A stretch of DNA of 64,000 nucleotides from positions 41,663,777 through 41,727,776 of the forward strand of contig NC_134569.1 in the NCBI RefSeq assembly GCF_050947875.1. The letters are read 5' to 3'. The notes beneath the pieces were generated by a model. It did no database searches and had not been told where the DNA came from. It was given only the letters and a program-made list of their open reading frames with translations. The stretch comes from Dermacentor variabilis (lineage: Eukaryota; Arthropoda; Arachnida; Ixodida; Ixodidae). The translations under genes were made by a program, and so were the position numbers. Positions 22,485 to 32,955 of the stretch are shown here, piece by piece; positions within the stretch are counted from its first letter, which is position 1, and each line of letters opens with the position of its first letter.

Positions 22485-23180
22485 CCTTTGATAGGCTGTA
22501 TTCAAAGCTCAAATTAGTACGACACGCCGCTAGGCTGTTGCTTAGACAAATGCGATCAATTATATAAGCGTTATTCTTTGGTATAGTTGAAGTGGTCAGT
22601 GAAGTAGCTTCCATCGCAGGAGGAAGTAGCTGAATAGCCTTCAAAGTGGTCGTGCTTGTCTTTCCAGAACGGCGAACATCTTACACATCCTGATGGGCGG
22701 GTGCAATTTAGAGCTTGAGAACGTCCAGGCACCGCTGGGGGACTGCAGACCCTCACGCTGACATGGCAGATTGTGTAATGCGGAAAGGATAGCCTGGCTG
22801 ACAGTGCATGGTAGGGCAGAGCTGGTGATATAATGTAGTCATTGCATGGGTGCAAGAGAATATGACAGTGATGCAGGCAATCTTTACTGTTTCGCGTATT
22901 TATACGCCGGACAAAGCATACCTGTAGACTTGGGCCCGAATAGGCGCGCAATCGGTCATCTACACTGACAATAATCATGTCGCCTTCGCATGTTGCTTCC
23001 GACGTGTGATAACCAACCGAAATCACATGCGCAATGCCCTCGAGTGTCTGTTGCTCTGCGCAGGCTGCTCTGGCAGTAAAATTCGGCGGCACAAACTGTG
23101 TTACCTTGTCGCAGAACTATTGTCTGGGCAAGCAACGAAACGCGGACTGCGAATCTGGAAGTAACGCCAGCTGTCCACCG
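22485..23180. other. beat intron, one unexplained 173-codon frame
   Basis: The minus-strand frame 22571-23092 is open for 173 codons with normal composition, but no domain, signal peptide or splice context is recognised. I cannot say whether it is coding. Confidence 0.3.
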
Positions 23181-23184
23181 CGCA

Positions 23185-23300
23185 GGAGAGAGACAGAGAG
23201 AGAACAAGAAAGAAAGAGAGAAGGCAAGTATGCTAGCCAGAAAAGTGTGTGGCTGGCTACCCTACACTGGGGAAGGGAAGTAGAAAGAGGGGAGAGGATT
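23185..23300 (-). mobile_element. LINE 3' tail, truncated copy
   Basis: GAGAGAGACAGAGAGAGAAC, then GGCTGGCTACCCTACACTGG and GGAAGGGAAG. This is the reverse complement of the LINE 3' end seen in full at about 32440-32520. Confidence 0.5.
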
Positions 23301-23544
23301 GAGCCACTTGGCACCGGGTCCTTGCCGTTGTCCTTGTCCTTCGTACCCAATCAGTTTGAGCCTTCATGTAAGAAGGGGATTTTACGAGCGCCTCTTGAGT
23401 GCATAGATGACCCATATAGCTAATTATATTGAGTATGATGATGTCTCCACTGCTCTGCAACGATCTACCGGGGCTGATATGGCCATGTGTACTTACCCTC
23501 TTTTGCGGGGACTTCATCTCACCCCCTAATAACCCAAGGTTATC

Positions 23545-23740
23545 GCTCAGCGCAAGACGCGTTTGCATGACTTGGAACTTATTCGCATGTTATCGCCGAT
23601 TCTATCTCTTGCGTGTGTTCTCGCCGAACACTGTGTAATCAGAATGTATGCGCGACACGAATTGTGTAGTACTTTCTGGAAGGCATGCGCGCACCAGCGA
23701 TTACGATGGAACGCTCGACGAGTCACGTATAAAATCATAT
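23545..23740 (+). mobile_element. LTR fragment (same family as 49290-49573)
   Basis: The segment with CTGTGTAATCAGAATGTATG CGCGACACG, GCGATTACGATGG and CACGTATAAAA aligns block by block with the piece at 49290-49573. A TATAAAA box near its end fits the U3/R border of a retrotransposon LTR. No coding part is attached. Confidence 0.5.
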
Positions 23741-24179
23741 CTTATAGTGAAGTATGTAGTGCCATCTCTGCCTTTTGCGTTTCATATATACGTGCGAAGT
23801 ATGAAACAACGAATTACAATCACTACGCATAGTTCGGATATTTTGTTAAAGTTTGGAGCATTGAAGCCTAGGTGCAGGCCCATGATCAGATCTAGGCAAT
23901 CTTACTATCCTGTAGCAAGGACCAGCTAAAACAAAGGTGCTTAAGCTGAACGACATCTGCAAGAAAACGAAGGAGCCTAAGTGCCTTTTCACTTCCGTGA
24001 GCCTGTCATTCGCTCTATCGCACACGGGAGGAACACAGGACGGAACGAGAGAGCGAAAGAAAAGGACGTTTTCCAGGTGGTTAAAAGAGGCGCACCGCCC
24101 AACGAGTCGCAAAGAAACATGGCGCGCCACTTCGTGACAGGCACGAACGGCACTTGTTTCTTCTACCTCTAGCGGCGGC

Positions 24180-25440
24180 GGCAGGCCCCAGCACTTCCCG
24201 CTTAAACCGAGCGCACCTCTAGCGCGCGACAGCGTTCGAGCGAACGGGTGCTGGCGCGCGCTGTACGCGCTAAGTGAGCTAGATTAGCCAACGCGGCCGG
24301 GGCCTCTGGCGCTCGTAAAGACGAGCTGGCGCGGTAGCACGTCCGCACGAGCTTTTCTCTCCGTTGACGCCGCTCGGGGGTGAGTGAGAAAGAGGGGGAG
24401 GAGGCGGGTGCCGCGCGAGCGCGCGGCTCCTCCGTCGCCCCGCCGTGCAGGGTCTCACCTCTGCGGCCCCCGTCAGCACCCCGCCGCTTCCTTCTTTTCC
24501 TGCAGACCTCTGTCTGGTGCGTTCCCCGGCAGGCCGCGAGAGCCGCTCGCGGTGCAGCGCTCCGCTGTGGCAGCGTTTATCAAGAATAATGGCGGCACGG
24601 GACCCTTCGCGTGGTGGGCACCCTGGGACCCAATGACCCCAGTTAGGCCTAATCGACCGGGTCAGTCGGTGCACGCAATGCGCGTTTTCTTTCCCGGATT
24701 CGTTGCTGGCTGCAGGCCTTGTTGTGCGGAGCTCGCGGAGTTGGATACACCACCGCGTTCGCGTGGTTCGCCCTCGGGCGCGTGATGTTTGTTGCTCCCA
24801 CTGCTCCCCCTCCCACCACCACCCTCGTCGCGACGAGCATTCTCCGCACTTTCCCAACGTGGGCCACGTCGGAAAAAAGTCGCCAGTTTGGTCGCGCTCA
24901 AGAGTGCAGCACGGCGCCACGCACGCACGCAGGGACGCACACGCGGCTCGCACAGCGCGTGTTTGCTTCTAATCCCACTGCTGACGTTGACGACGCCGGA
25001 AGAGTTAACCAGCCAAACGAGTTTTGCGTGTTGCGCGAGGAGCGTCCTTGCTGTGCTGCCGTGCGACTCGAGGCTGCTTTACTGTCCTCGCGCGTTGCGC
25101 TTCGCGTTCGGCGTGCTTACTGTAGTCGCCTATTGTGCGTCGCGTTCGGCTCCCTCTCGTAATGTACGCTGCCGCGCTCTGGCTTTCGCCGTCCGTGCCC
25201 CGGTGTTGTGTTAACTGCCTCAATTCCCCTCTCTCGCACCGGCGAGGTGCGACCTCCTCGCTACCTCTCGCTGTTGCGTTAAACATGGATGCGGCGTGCC
25301 CGAGCCTTTCAAGCTTTCGGCCGTGTTCTCCCGCTGCGTTTGGCAGTGGAGTCATGGGAGAGAGTGTGAGCCTTTCTCGGATGCACGTAGCCGCCCGCTC
25401 TTTTACCAGTGTGCTTCTACTTATCCCCTTCTAACTTCCC
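24180..25440. other. GC- and CpG-rich block
   Basis: About 1.2 kb is much richer in G+C and CpG than the neighbouring intron. It produces long overlapping open frames on both strands, none with a recognised domain. It could be a promoter/CpG-island type region (for an alternative beat start or for another transcript) or an unrelated GC-rich repeat. No TATA box or coding exon can be assigned. Confidence 0.4.
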
Positions 25441-26047
25441 TATGCGACTGATATTTTTGTTCTGCCGAAGGCACTATGGCGCCGCGTAACCTTAGGAGTG
25501 GTAATCAAGCACTCTCTCGTGACTGTATGCGCGCTCGACGGTTGATAATGCGAAAGCGTTACCTTAACTTGCGAAAATGCACTACCTGCACTTGCAGATA
25601 AAGTGGTCCTACCAGACGACTCGTAATTTAATATTTGTTCATTTAGATTAGACTTTTTCTGTATACATTGCGCACACCGCGATAACCGAGGCTAGCTGAT
25701 CAAGGTGGGATTAGATTTATGGATGCGTGGTCATTACCACATGCCCGTGCTTCGCTGTTCAGCTTTACATGCAGTACATACGACATTCATGCTATGCTAG
25801 ACTGGGAATTGCCGTAGGCTGGCTATCGAATTGGGGGAGGGTGGAAAAGAAGATATTTAAAGATAAGCACAATGGCGCTCGTTTGTGGGACTTTTGCGTC
25901 CTCCGCCGTCTGTTCGAGACCACCGTCCAAACAAAGCTGCATTTCGCTGTGCAAGACCTGAAATTTAAGGCTGCCTTTCTGGTTTTTGCCAGTGACCAAA
26001 CTACGCAACAGTTTCTAAAGGAGAGGCACTAATCGTCTGAAGTCAAT

Positions 26048-26160
26048 CGTTCATGATTATATTGCGCTTAGTGTTACACTGACGAACCCAAGGGACAAGA
26101 CGCGGACGTACGTAGCGCATGCTCGTCAGTGTAACACTAAGCGCAATATAACCATGAACG
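26048..26160. repeat. 38-bp inverted repeat with 37-nt spacer
   Basis: The left arm 26048-26085 starts CGTTCATGATTATATTGCGC and the right arm 26123-26160 is its reverse complement with one mismatch. The spacer is 26086-26122. It is probably a small foldback element or the ends of one. No gene is inside. Confidence 0.85.
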
Positions 26161-26428
26161 TCCACCAACTAGCCCCGTTCATGGCTTTAATAAATTGCAA
26201 TCATTGTACTTATGCCATCACAGAATGATTCAGCGTTGAATATCGGAGCCAGCAAAAATACATATGCTAAGCCACGAATATTTTTGTTGGGCCAGCGTTC
26301 ATCCACCTCCGCCGCCTGATTCCGCTCATTCTACGCCGCTTACAGTAATTTTCCATTGCTCCCAAAAACAACTGTTAATTAATTAATTTATTTATTTTGT
26401 AGCGAGAAATACGGGCGCCAGGAGAAGA

Positions 26429-26828
26429 CGAACAGGAAGACAACGGTTGTTGTTGTTGTTGTTGCTCGTGCTCACCCCGCTCGGCCGTTGTTTCTTTCTG
26501 GGCATTCATGTAAAACGCCGAGCGCATCTATCCTTAAACGCGTGCTATCAATTGGTGGAGATGCTGGTTCTATTTTCCATCCCGGAACTCCGCACCCGGA
26601 CTCGCCCCCCCCCCCCCCACCCGTCTTGGCAATGCCTGCCGACGTGCCACAGCAAGGTGCTCCCGCACCACCGGTGGTCGCCTGCTCCGGAGTGCCAAGA
26701 CAGACCCTGAAATTTTCAACGGCACCTACAAGTACGATGTCGAGGACTGGCATACTTTGTATGAACGGGTCAGCGCCCACAGTAAATGGCATGACGGCGA
26801 CAAACTCGGCAATCTCAACTTTTACCTT
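26429..26828 (+). pseudogene. Ty3/gypsy gag N-terminal fragment
   Basis: After a (GTT)n tract and a proline-rich stretch (APAPPVV), the frame shifts once and then reads DPEIFNGTYKYDVEDWHTLY, ERVSAHSKWHDGDKLGNLNF. This resembles the start of a gypsy capsid domain, the 'F-x-G-x-(D)-V-x-DW-(L)-x-x-(Y/F)-E' region. The fragment breaks off at the TTTA repeat at 26829. Frameshifted and truncated, hence a pseudogene. Confidence 0.6.
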
Positions 26829-26906
26829 TTATTTATTTATTTATTTATTTATTTAATATACCCTCAAGGTACAGTTGTACATTGCAAAAGGAAGGGGGCA
26901 AAGGTA
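26829..26906 (-). mobile_element. LINE 3' tail in reverse, (TTTA)n plus short body
   Basis: The run TTTATTTATTTATTTATTTA (26829-26856) is followed by TATACCCTCAAGGTACAGTT. On the minus strand this is a short LINE end followed by (TAAA)n, a usual tail type. It lies between the gag fragment and the RNase H fragment. Confidence 0.4.
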
Positions 26907-27716
26907 GACAGGGAGACAAAATACACATACCTGATCGTAGATACCAAATACAAAAAAGGTGAGCGTAAGGTCAGCGGATCTATTAAAACTAACAGAGCCG
27001 AGGTGGCTGAGGAATCGGCCATTGCTCTCGCGATGGCTTCCACACTGGCCACGATAATAGTCAGTGATTCTAAAACCGCCATTTTAAATTACGCAAAGGG
27101 ACGCATCTCGCCGGAATCACAACGTATCCTGGAAAACTTTCGCGGTGAGCGGGTTGTCCATATCATCTGGGCGCCTGCGCACTCCTCTCTCCCCGGCAAT
27201 GAGGCGGCCGACACCGTGGCTCGAGGACTCACAAACCGAGCCACCGGGGCGCCGCGGTTGGGGCTGACAGGGGACCGGATGGTTGGCTATAGGGAGATAA
27301 CTAATCATTACAGATTGGGGAGGGTGCGTTTTCCTCCCGCACACCCATCACTTAATAAGCAGCAGGCGGTGGCATGGCGCCTCCTTCAAACAAATACATA
27401 TCCGAATCCGGTGACTTACAATCATTATTACCCAGACCAATATTCGGCCAATTGTAAACTTTGTCAGGAAAGGGCGGACCTGGATCACATTATCTGGGCC
27501 TGCCCTCGGGCGCCCCGACAGGGCCAAAAAATTCAGGATGGGAAGCAGTGGGAGACCGTGTTGCTCAGCTCGGCCCCCGAAGACCAACTTTTGGCTGTCC
27601 AGCAGGCCGAGGATGCCGCTAGAGCTCAAGGGCTTCTGGCCGCCATCTAGGCGGGGTTGGCCCCCCCACGAATCTGCCGGCTATATAAATAAAAGTTATT
27701 TCTCTCTCTCTCTCTG
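26907..27716 (+). pseudogene. 3' part of an RNase H-bearing LINE, with tail
   Basis: The frame to 27650 has AEVAEESAIALAMA (RNase H acidic Glu region), VSDSKTAI (Asp), HIIWAPAHSSLPGNEAADTV (the 'W-x-PGH-x-x-x-xGNE-x-AD' motif, with PAH for PGH), then a C-terminal CKLCQERADLDHIIWACP zinc-binding motif of the CCHC kind. After the stop come TATATAAATAAAAG and a (TC)n tail at about 27698-27716. RT and endonuclease are missing. Such elements are non-LTR retrotransposons of the I-like group. The upstream gag scrap at 26757-26828 happens to be in the same frame, making a chance 297-codon fusion. Confidence 0.8.
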
Positions 27717-28419
27717 ACAGAGAAGGTCAAAATCAAACACGTCGAAGTCAATAATTAACAAAGAAAGAGAACGACAAAGAGAAGAGAAGGTAGAAAGAAG
27801 AAAAGAAAGAAAGAAGAAAAAGGAAAAAAGAAGAATTGGACAGGTAGTTTTGAATAAGTGGCTCATACATTGAAAACAACGTAACAAACATGGCATGAAA
27901 AAGGCTAAGAATGGTAAACAGAAACACGGCAAGCGGGTATAAGAAATAGATGGTATAAGTGAAAAATAAGCAAAAAAATGCATACAAAAACAAAAAACAA
28001 AACATACAATAAAGAAAACATATGCCATATAAAATACAAGGCATAACTTAGAACAGAAATATGGCATAAGAGTAGTTATTATGCAGAAAAATCTGTCAAT
28101 CTTATAAAATGAGACTTTGAAGTGCTCTTTTAAAGTTATCGGTGTTAGATATACCTGTAAGTGATGCGGTCAAGTTATTCCAAGCTTTGCTCGTTTGTGG
28201 AACAAATGAACATGAAAAGCCGACGGTGTTGCAGCGCAGAAAGTTTACTTTTTGGCGGTGGTTAATGCGAGATGAAAGGTATGATGGTGGTTGAATATAT
28301 AAAGAACGTGTAAACATATGTAAAAATATGTGTAATGTAATAATTTTTTGCTTACTATAATCCCTTTGTAGCTTTGCTTTATTTGTTAATATCGCATCCC
28401 GTGGCTCGAGTTGGCTCAA
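27717..28419 (-). pseudogene. 3' end of a CR1/L2-like LINE with long 3' UTR
   Basis: Minus-strand codons 28419-28102 read SQLEPRDAILTNKAK, SSRINHRQKVNFLRCNTVGF, PQTSKAWNNLTASLTGIS and FKRALQSLIL. This is the C-terminal region that follows the RT domain in CR1/L2-type LINEs ('...x-G-x-x-xWN-x-L-P-x-...-FK-x-x-L'). Bases 28101 to about 27717 would be the 3' untranslated part, rich in A/G on the plus strand. The RT itself is not present. Confidence 0.6.
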
Positions 28420-29115
28420 AGAGAATTAGGCGCTATTCTTGGTCACCTGATGATCGGTGTGAGATCGCGTTTGCCGAGATTGCGTTGGGATACCACGAAA
28501 GTTTTGCTGAAAGTTGTTGGCACCGTAAATAATAATTTCTCCTTTAGGAAAAAAGAAAGAGAAAGCTGTATTTGCGCCCATAGTGCGAAGCAGTGAAGTG
28601 ATCACTGGTGCGACATTATGCGCAGTGTGTATTACGCTGCTTCATGCGGTATCGGTGGGAACATACATTCTCAGACACACATGAACAATCCCCTCTCGAG
28701 AAGAAGAGGAAAATATTTTGTCACTCCATGATGAGTTTAGACTCTAGTCCTAGTCGTCTTCGTTTGCGTGGGTGGCGCTGCCCGGTGGTGCAGGAGCGAA
28801 GACGCACGACTCTTTCTTCCCCCTCTTTCACGTCCTGCCTCTCGCTTCTTGCCCACTGGCTTAGTTTATGCTCTTTCGCTATGTACTGGACAGCTCCTGA
28901 TAATCCTGGATAATATAATAAATGCAGTCACCAAACCGGAATCGAAACATGTTGTTTTACCTGACCTAAACGCTATAGGCAGTAAGGAAAGGAAACTTGC
29001 AGAATTATTCAATAATTGTTTAGTAAATGAAGAATATGACTCACCGTTCCCTAGTGTTCACAAGGATCGTTTTTCGAGAAATTACGAAAGCTGAAATTGT
29101 TGCAGTTGCAGATCA
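28420..29115. other. beat intron, possible LINE scrap
   Basis: The plus strand near 28910-29090 reads ESKHVVLPDLNAIGSKERKL and AELFNNCLVNEEYDS, loosely like the linker between endonuclease and RT of LINEs. This is too weak to call. Nothing else is recognised. Confidence 0.3.
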
Positions 29116-29120
29116 CATGC

Positions 29121-29145
29121 CATATATATATATATATATATATAT
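29121..29145. repeat. (TA)n microsatellite
   Basis: About 12 TA units directly before the hairpin at 29147. Confidence 0.9.
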
Positions 29146-29146
29146 G

Positions 29147-29185
29147 ACCTGAGGGTTCCTCGCTGGCGTCGAGGAACCCTCAGGT
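29147..29185. repeat. Perfect 16-bp hairpin
   Basis: The stem ACCTGAGGGTTCCTCG (29147-29162), loop CTGGCGT and reverse-complement stem (29170-29185) pair without mismatch. It follows a (TA)n tract immediately. It may be the end of a foldback element. Confidence 0.9.
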
Positions 29186-29189
29186 TCCC

Positions 29190-30340
29190 AGGAAGCCTCC
29201 CATAGCCGCGCACGGGGGCCGAGGTCTAACGTGGAAACCCCCCGCCGCGACGTGGTCATTTTGTAAAACCACGATGCTCCCGGCGCCCTGGGCGTGGCCA
29301 GTGCGACGTGCTCGTTATAGGGCGACGCAGTTTTGTGCAGCGCTCGTATATCTCGAGCAGCTTTACGGCAGATTACACGGCGAGCAGCGGCGCGGAATAC
29401 GGACCATTCGTGCGAGCACCGCGTGCGCGTTTCCCGTAATAGCGTCGAAATAAATCGTGGCCAACGGCTCTGGTGGCAGGGTCGACGCATCGGCGCCGGC
29501 CATGGGCGGCAGCGGTCCGCATATTGAAAAAAAAAATAATTGTTTCAATTCTATACATTTCCTATCAATCGTCCCGTCGTGTGGCCGGTCCCAGCGATAA
29601 CGGCAGAGCAGGCGCCCGTGTGAGTCCACGATGAAGGGCAAGGTGAAGGGAAAACTGCAATAATCATTGTAAACGTTATGCAGATCAAACGCATGTATTG
29701 GAATATTCGTGTTCGTTTATTAAATGCTGTAAAGCTATTAATCTTCCGCAAAGCGTTTTGCCCCATGTAGCAATTGCGCGCCGCCCAGGCAAGACGGTAG
29801 GACGTGAAGAACCACACCGCGTGACCACGCATTAGACAATCGCCGGGATTGGACCGCTTAGCGAGAGGGTGCATGAAAAGCTTCGCTCTAGTAAAGATGT
29901 TGTGCGATTGAGGGTGTTTATTTGTTGCAGTGAGGACATTTCAGGGCCATTTGTAGTTTCACTGCGTGATTCAGTAAAGAAGAGAGCCAGCAACCGGCAA
30001 ATGGCACATTTATACGGGCACTGTATATACAGACGGGAGCCGCATATAAGCCGATCCGTTATACGAGAGCTGTCCTGTGTGGCATCTATTCGGCAAAAAA
30101 GCAGCAGCAACATCCACGGTCAGCAATGTCCCGAAGAGTTCGCAAAGGAAGCTTCGCCTTATAATGCGGTCGCTGGATGTCATCCTGTCAAGCCCATTGA
30201 CCAAATGCGATAATCCCCTGTGATACCGGGCGCCTTGACGGGATATGTTACAGCTTTCATATAGTGTCATGCTCTTCATCTTTTCATCAATGGGTCGTTT
30301 CCTTTCTTTTCTGTCACCTTTTCTACCCATCTTTAAATTT
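29190..30340. other. beat intron, nothing recognised
   Basis: A GC-rich piece at about 29200-29520 has open minus-strand frames of up to 125 codons without a known domain. Nothing else is recognised. Confidence 0.4.
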
Positions 30341-30344
30341 TTTT

Positions 30345-30630
30345 TTCAATAAAGGGTAGCCAACCGGAAGCCATCATCGCCATTTTTATGCCCAGTGCAG
30401 GACGAAGGCCTCAAACAGGGATCTCTAATTACCCCTGCCTTGCGCTAGCTAATTCCAGCTTGCGCTTGCAAATTTCCTAATTTCATCACCCCAGGTAATT
30501 TTTGTTCTGTCCTCAATCGGCGCTCCCGTTTCCTTGGCAACCATTTTGTAACTCTAATGGCCCACTGGTTGTGTGCCCTACGCATTACATGGCCTGCCCA
30601 GCTCCATCATTTTTTTTTCTCTTGATATCA
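30345..30630 (-). pseudogene. RTE-type LINE, C-terminal part (split copy, piece 2)
   Basis: On the minus strand this reads a decayed AHNQWAIRVTKWLPRK stretch and the end ...RPSSCTGH. That is the region after the RT in RTE-clade elements (H-V-x-R-x-x-D-(N)-x-W-T-x-x-(V)-x-x-W-x-PR). The same text (CAGGACGAAGGCC) ends the copy at 63895. It continues the piece at 32521-32860; the two are split by a plus-strand LINE. Confidence 0.65.
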
Positions 30631-32520
30631 TTTCTATATGCGGTCTTTCTTTGTGAGCACCGAGGACGGCCACACTCCTATACATTACGCCTACTGTGGC
30701 GTCCCCCAGGCCGGCGTGCTGAGCCCTACGTTGTTTAAACTAACGCTGACTGGTCTGCTTGATCACCTTCCAAACACAGGTTAATTATCAAGGTACGCGG
30801 ACGGCATATGCGTTTGGGCGTCCGGAGTGACACGCTTACAGCTGCGCGAAAGGCTCCAAAAAGCTACCACGCAGGCTACACTCTACCTCCGTAATCAAGG
30901 CATGAAGATTTCATCGGTTAAATGTGCACTTGTGGCACTTGCGCGTAGGCCTATGACGCACTACGGTGTATTAATCAATGGGCAGATGGTACCACTTGTA
31001 CGGTCTTACAAAATCTTGGGTGCCATAATTGACAAAGATATCTCATAGAGCTCCCATCTATTTTACATGAAGAAGAGGTTGACAGGCACCTGTGACCTTG
31101 TCAAGTTCTTCGCTTGAAAGACTTGGGGAATGTCCACAAGCACTATGCTGCAACTAAATAGGGTACTTTTTCTAGGCTTTTTGCGGTACAGCTTGCCAGC
31201 ATTGTATAAGGCAAGTAAAACAAGCCTACGTACTATTAAAAGCGTTGAGAGTGACGCGCTCAGGATTTGTCTAGGTCTTCCTCGAGGTGTGTCAACGACG
31301 GAAACTATTGCAATAGCCCGAGACCACCTCATTAAGACCCGCATCACAAAGCACTACGAGTGCACTAAGGTACTTTGCCCGCACTTCTTGCCACCGTCTA
31401 GCCTCTCTACTTGTGGAGAGACCACGTGCCTCATTCTGCCGAACGGTATATCCGCACATCGTGAGGCTATACCACCTTGCTTCACACCCGCCGAAAGACT
31501 TTCGACTGCTCCTTGGTGCCTCATTCAACCAATGATGAACCTTACAATACCTGGCGTCTCACTTGACAACATCTCACTTGACAACGTCGATGGCAGCAGA
31601 ACTCTCAGCGCTTCGAGTCGCACTGCATTTTTATGAATGACGGACCAACACACAAATTGTCGATTTTCTGGCACTCGAAGATGGCCCTACAATGTTTATT
31701 GTAAGCATTACGGCGCGGTCTGCATGAACAGTCGGCGCTTGAAATCACAGAAGCCGTGCACCACTTGACTGAGGAAGGACATGAAATAATTTTGCAGTGG
31801 CTGCCGAGTCCTTGTGGTACCATCGGCAATGAATGTGCCAATCAAACTGCTCATTCAACTCATCTAGAAAGACAACTGCCTATCCATCCCACTGTCTAGG
31901 GCAGGTGCTGCAAGGATGCTCCACCTACTTGCACGCCAATGCACTACATCAGAGTGGAATGAACCACATTTTTATGCACGGCTGTTTAAACACTCTGCAT
32001 CCAACGTTAAGCCTCCGGCTTCCGCCAAGACTTCCCGGAAAAGACGCGATCCTTTTCTGCAAGGTACGGTCGGGCGTCGCGTTTACTAATGCCTACGCAT
32101 TCCGCATAAGGTTGGCCGACACCGCAGAATGTGGCAATCGCGGTGACGCGGATACGATTCGTCATGTTCTTTGCCGGTGCCCGCAGTACAGTGTGCAAAG
32201 ACAATCGCTTTCCGTCCAGCTGAACCAGTTGGAAGACCAGCTTCTGTCGGAAGAAAAAAATTTTACAACATCGACGCGACTTAACACCGCGCCAGAAGGC
32301 CATGCAAGAAGACTGCGCTTCTTGAGATCGACCGGCCTGTCTGAACGCCTCTGATGGGAACGCCTTTTCTGTTACCTGTTTTCTTTTTTCTTTCTTGTTC
32401 CCTTTTTTTCCCTCTCGCTCTCTGTCGTCTTTGCATCCCCTATATCCCCCACCCCAGTGCAGGGTAGGAAACCAGAAACTCGCCTCTGGTTTACCTTCCT
32501 GCCTTTCCTCTCTCTCTGTC
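30631..32520 (+). pseudogene. Degenerate RNase H-bearing LINE, nearly 1.9 kb, inserted in the RTE copy
   Basis: RT motifs are GVPQAGVLSPTLFKLTLTGL (about 30700-30760; usually GVPQG), then RYADGICVWASG, where the catalytic YADD has become YADG. The thumb region and a decayed RNase H follow. At about 32110-32190 there is ADTAECGNRGDADTIRHVLC followed by RCPQYSVQRQ, the C-terminal zinc-like motif. Several stops and frameshifts interrupt it. The 3' UTR ends CAGTGCAGGGTAGG...CCTGCCTTTCCTCTCTCTCTG. Flanks TTCTCTTGATATCA (about 30618-30631) and TTCTCTTGATGTCA (about 32522-32535) look like a target duplication. Confidence 0.75.
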
Positions 32521-32860
32521 TTCTCTTGATGTCAACTGGAACGTGTGCTATCCCTATTTCCTCTCTCGTCCACACCGCTATCTTCCTGTCTCTTAACGTT
32601 GCGCCAAGCATTTTTCGTTCCATCGCTCTTTGCGCTGTCCTTAATTTACTCTCCAGCATCTTTATTAACCTCCAAGTTTCGGCCTCATAAGTTATCACCG
32701 GTAGAAAGCAATGATTGTACATTTTTCTCTTTAATGACAGTAGCACTCTCCTAGTCAGGATTTGGTAATGGCTACCGTATACACTCTAATCAGTTTTTAT
32801 TCTATAAATTTTCTTCTCGTGATCAGGAAGTCACCTCCAGTTAATCTCCGTGTCTCCCCT
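32521..32860 (-). pseudogene. RTE-type LINE, RT C-terminal part (split copy, piece 1)
   Basis: The minus-strand frame has LLSLKRKMYNHCFLPVITYE, AETWRLIKMLESKLRTAQRA, MERKMLGATLRDRK and WTREEIG. This is the strongly conserved end of the RTE-clade RT region ('L-P-V-(L)-TYG-x-E-T-W', 'K-L-x-x-x-Q-R-x-M-E-R-x-M-LG'). The upstream RT core and endonuclease are missing. The sequence continues at 30630 across the inserted LINE. Confidence 0.8.
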
Positions 32861-32879
32861 TTACTATTGTGCCTCTGTC

Positions 32880-32955
32880 ACTGTATAAGAGGTAGCTAAC
32901 CGGATGCTGTTCTGGTTGACCTCCCTGCCTTTCCTATCTCTGTTTTCTCTTTTCA
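32880..32955 (+). mobile_element. LINE 3' tail, truncated copy
   Basis: GAGGTAGCTAACCGGATGCT then CTGGTTGACCTCCCTGCC TTTCC. This is a second copy of the 3' terminal block of the LINE that ends at 32520, with only the tail present. Confidence 0.55.

Noticed and set aside
24279..24953. 224-codon minus-strand frame
   Set aside because: Arg/Pro/Gly/Ala-rich translation of a GC-rich block; several frames on both strands are open and none has a domain.
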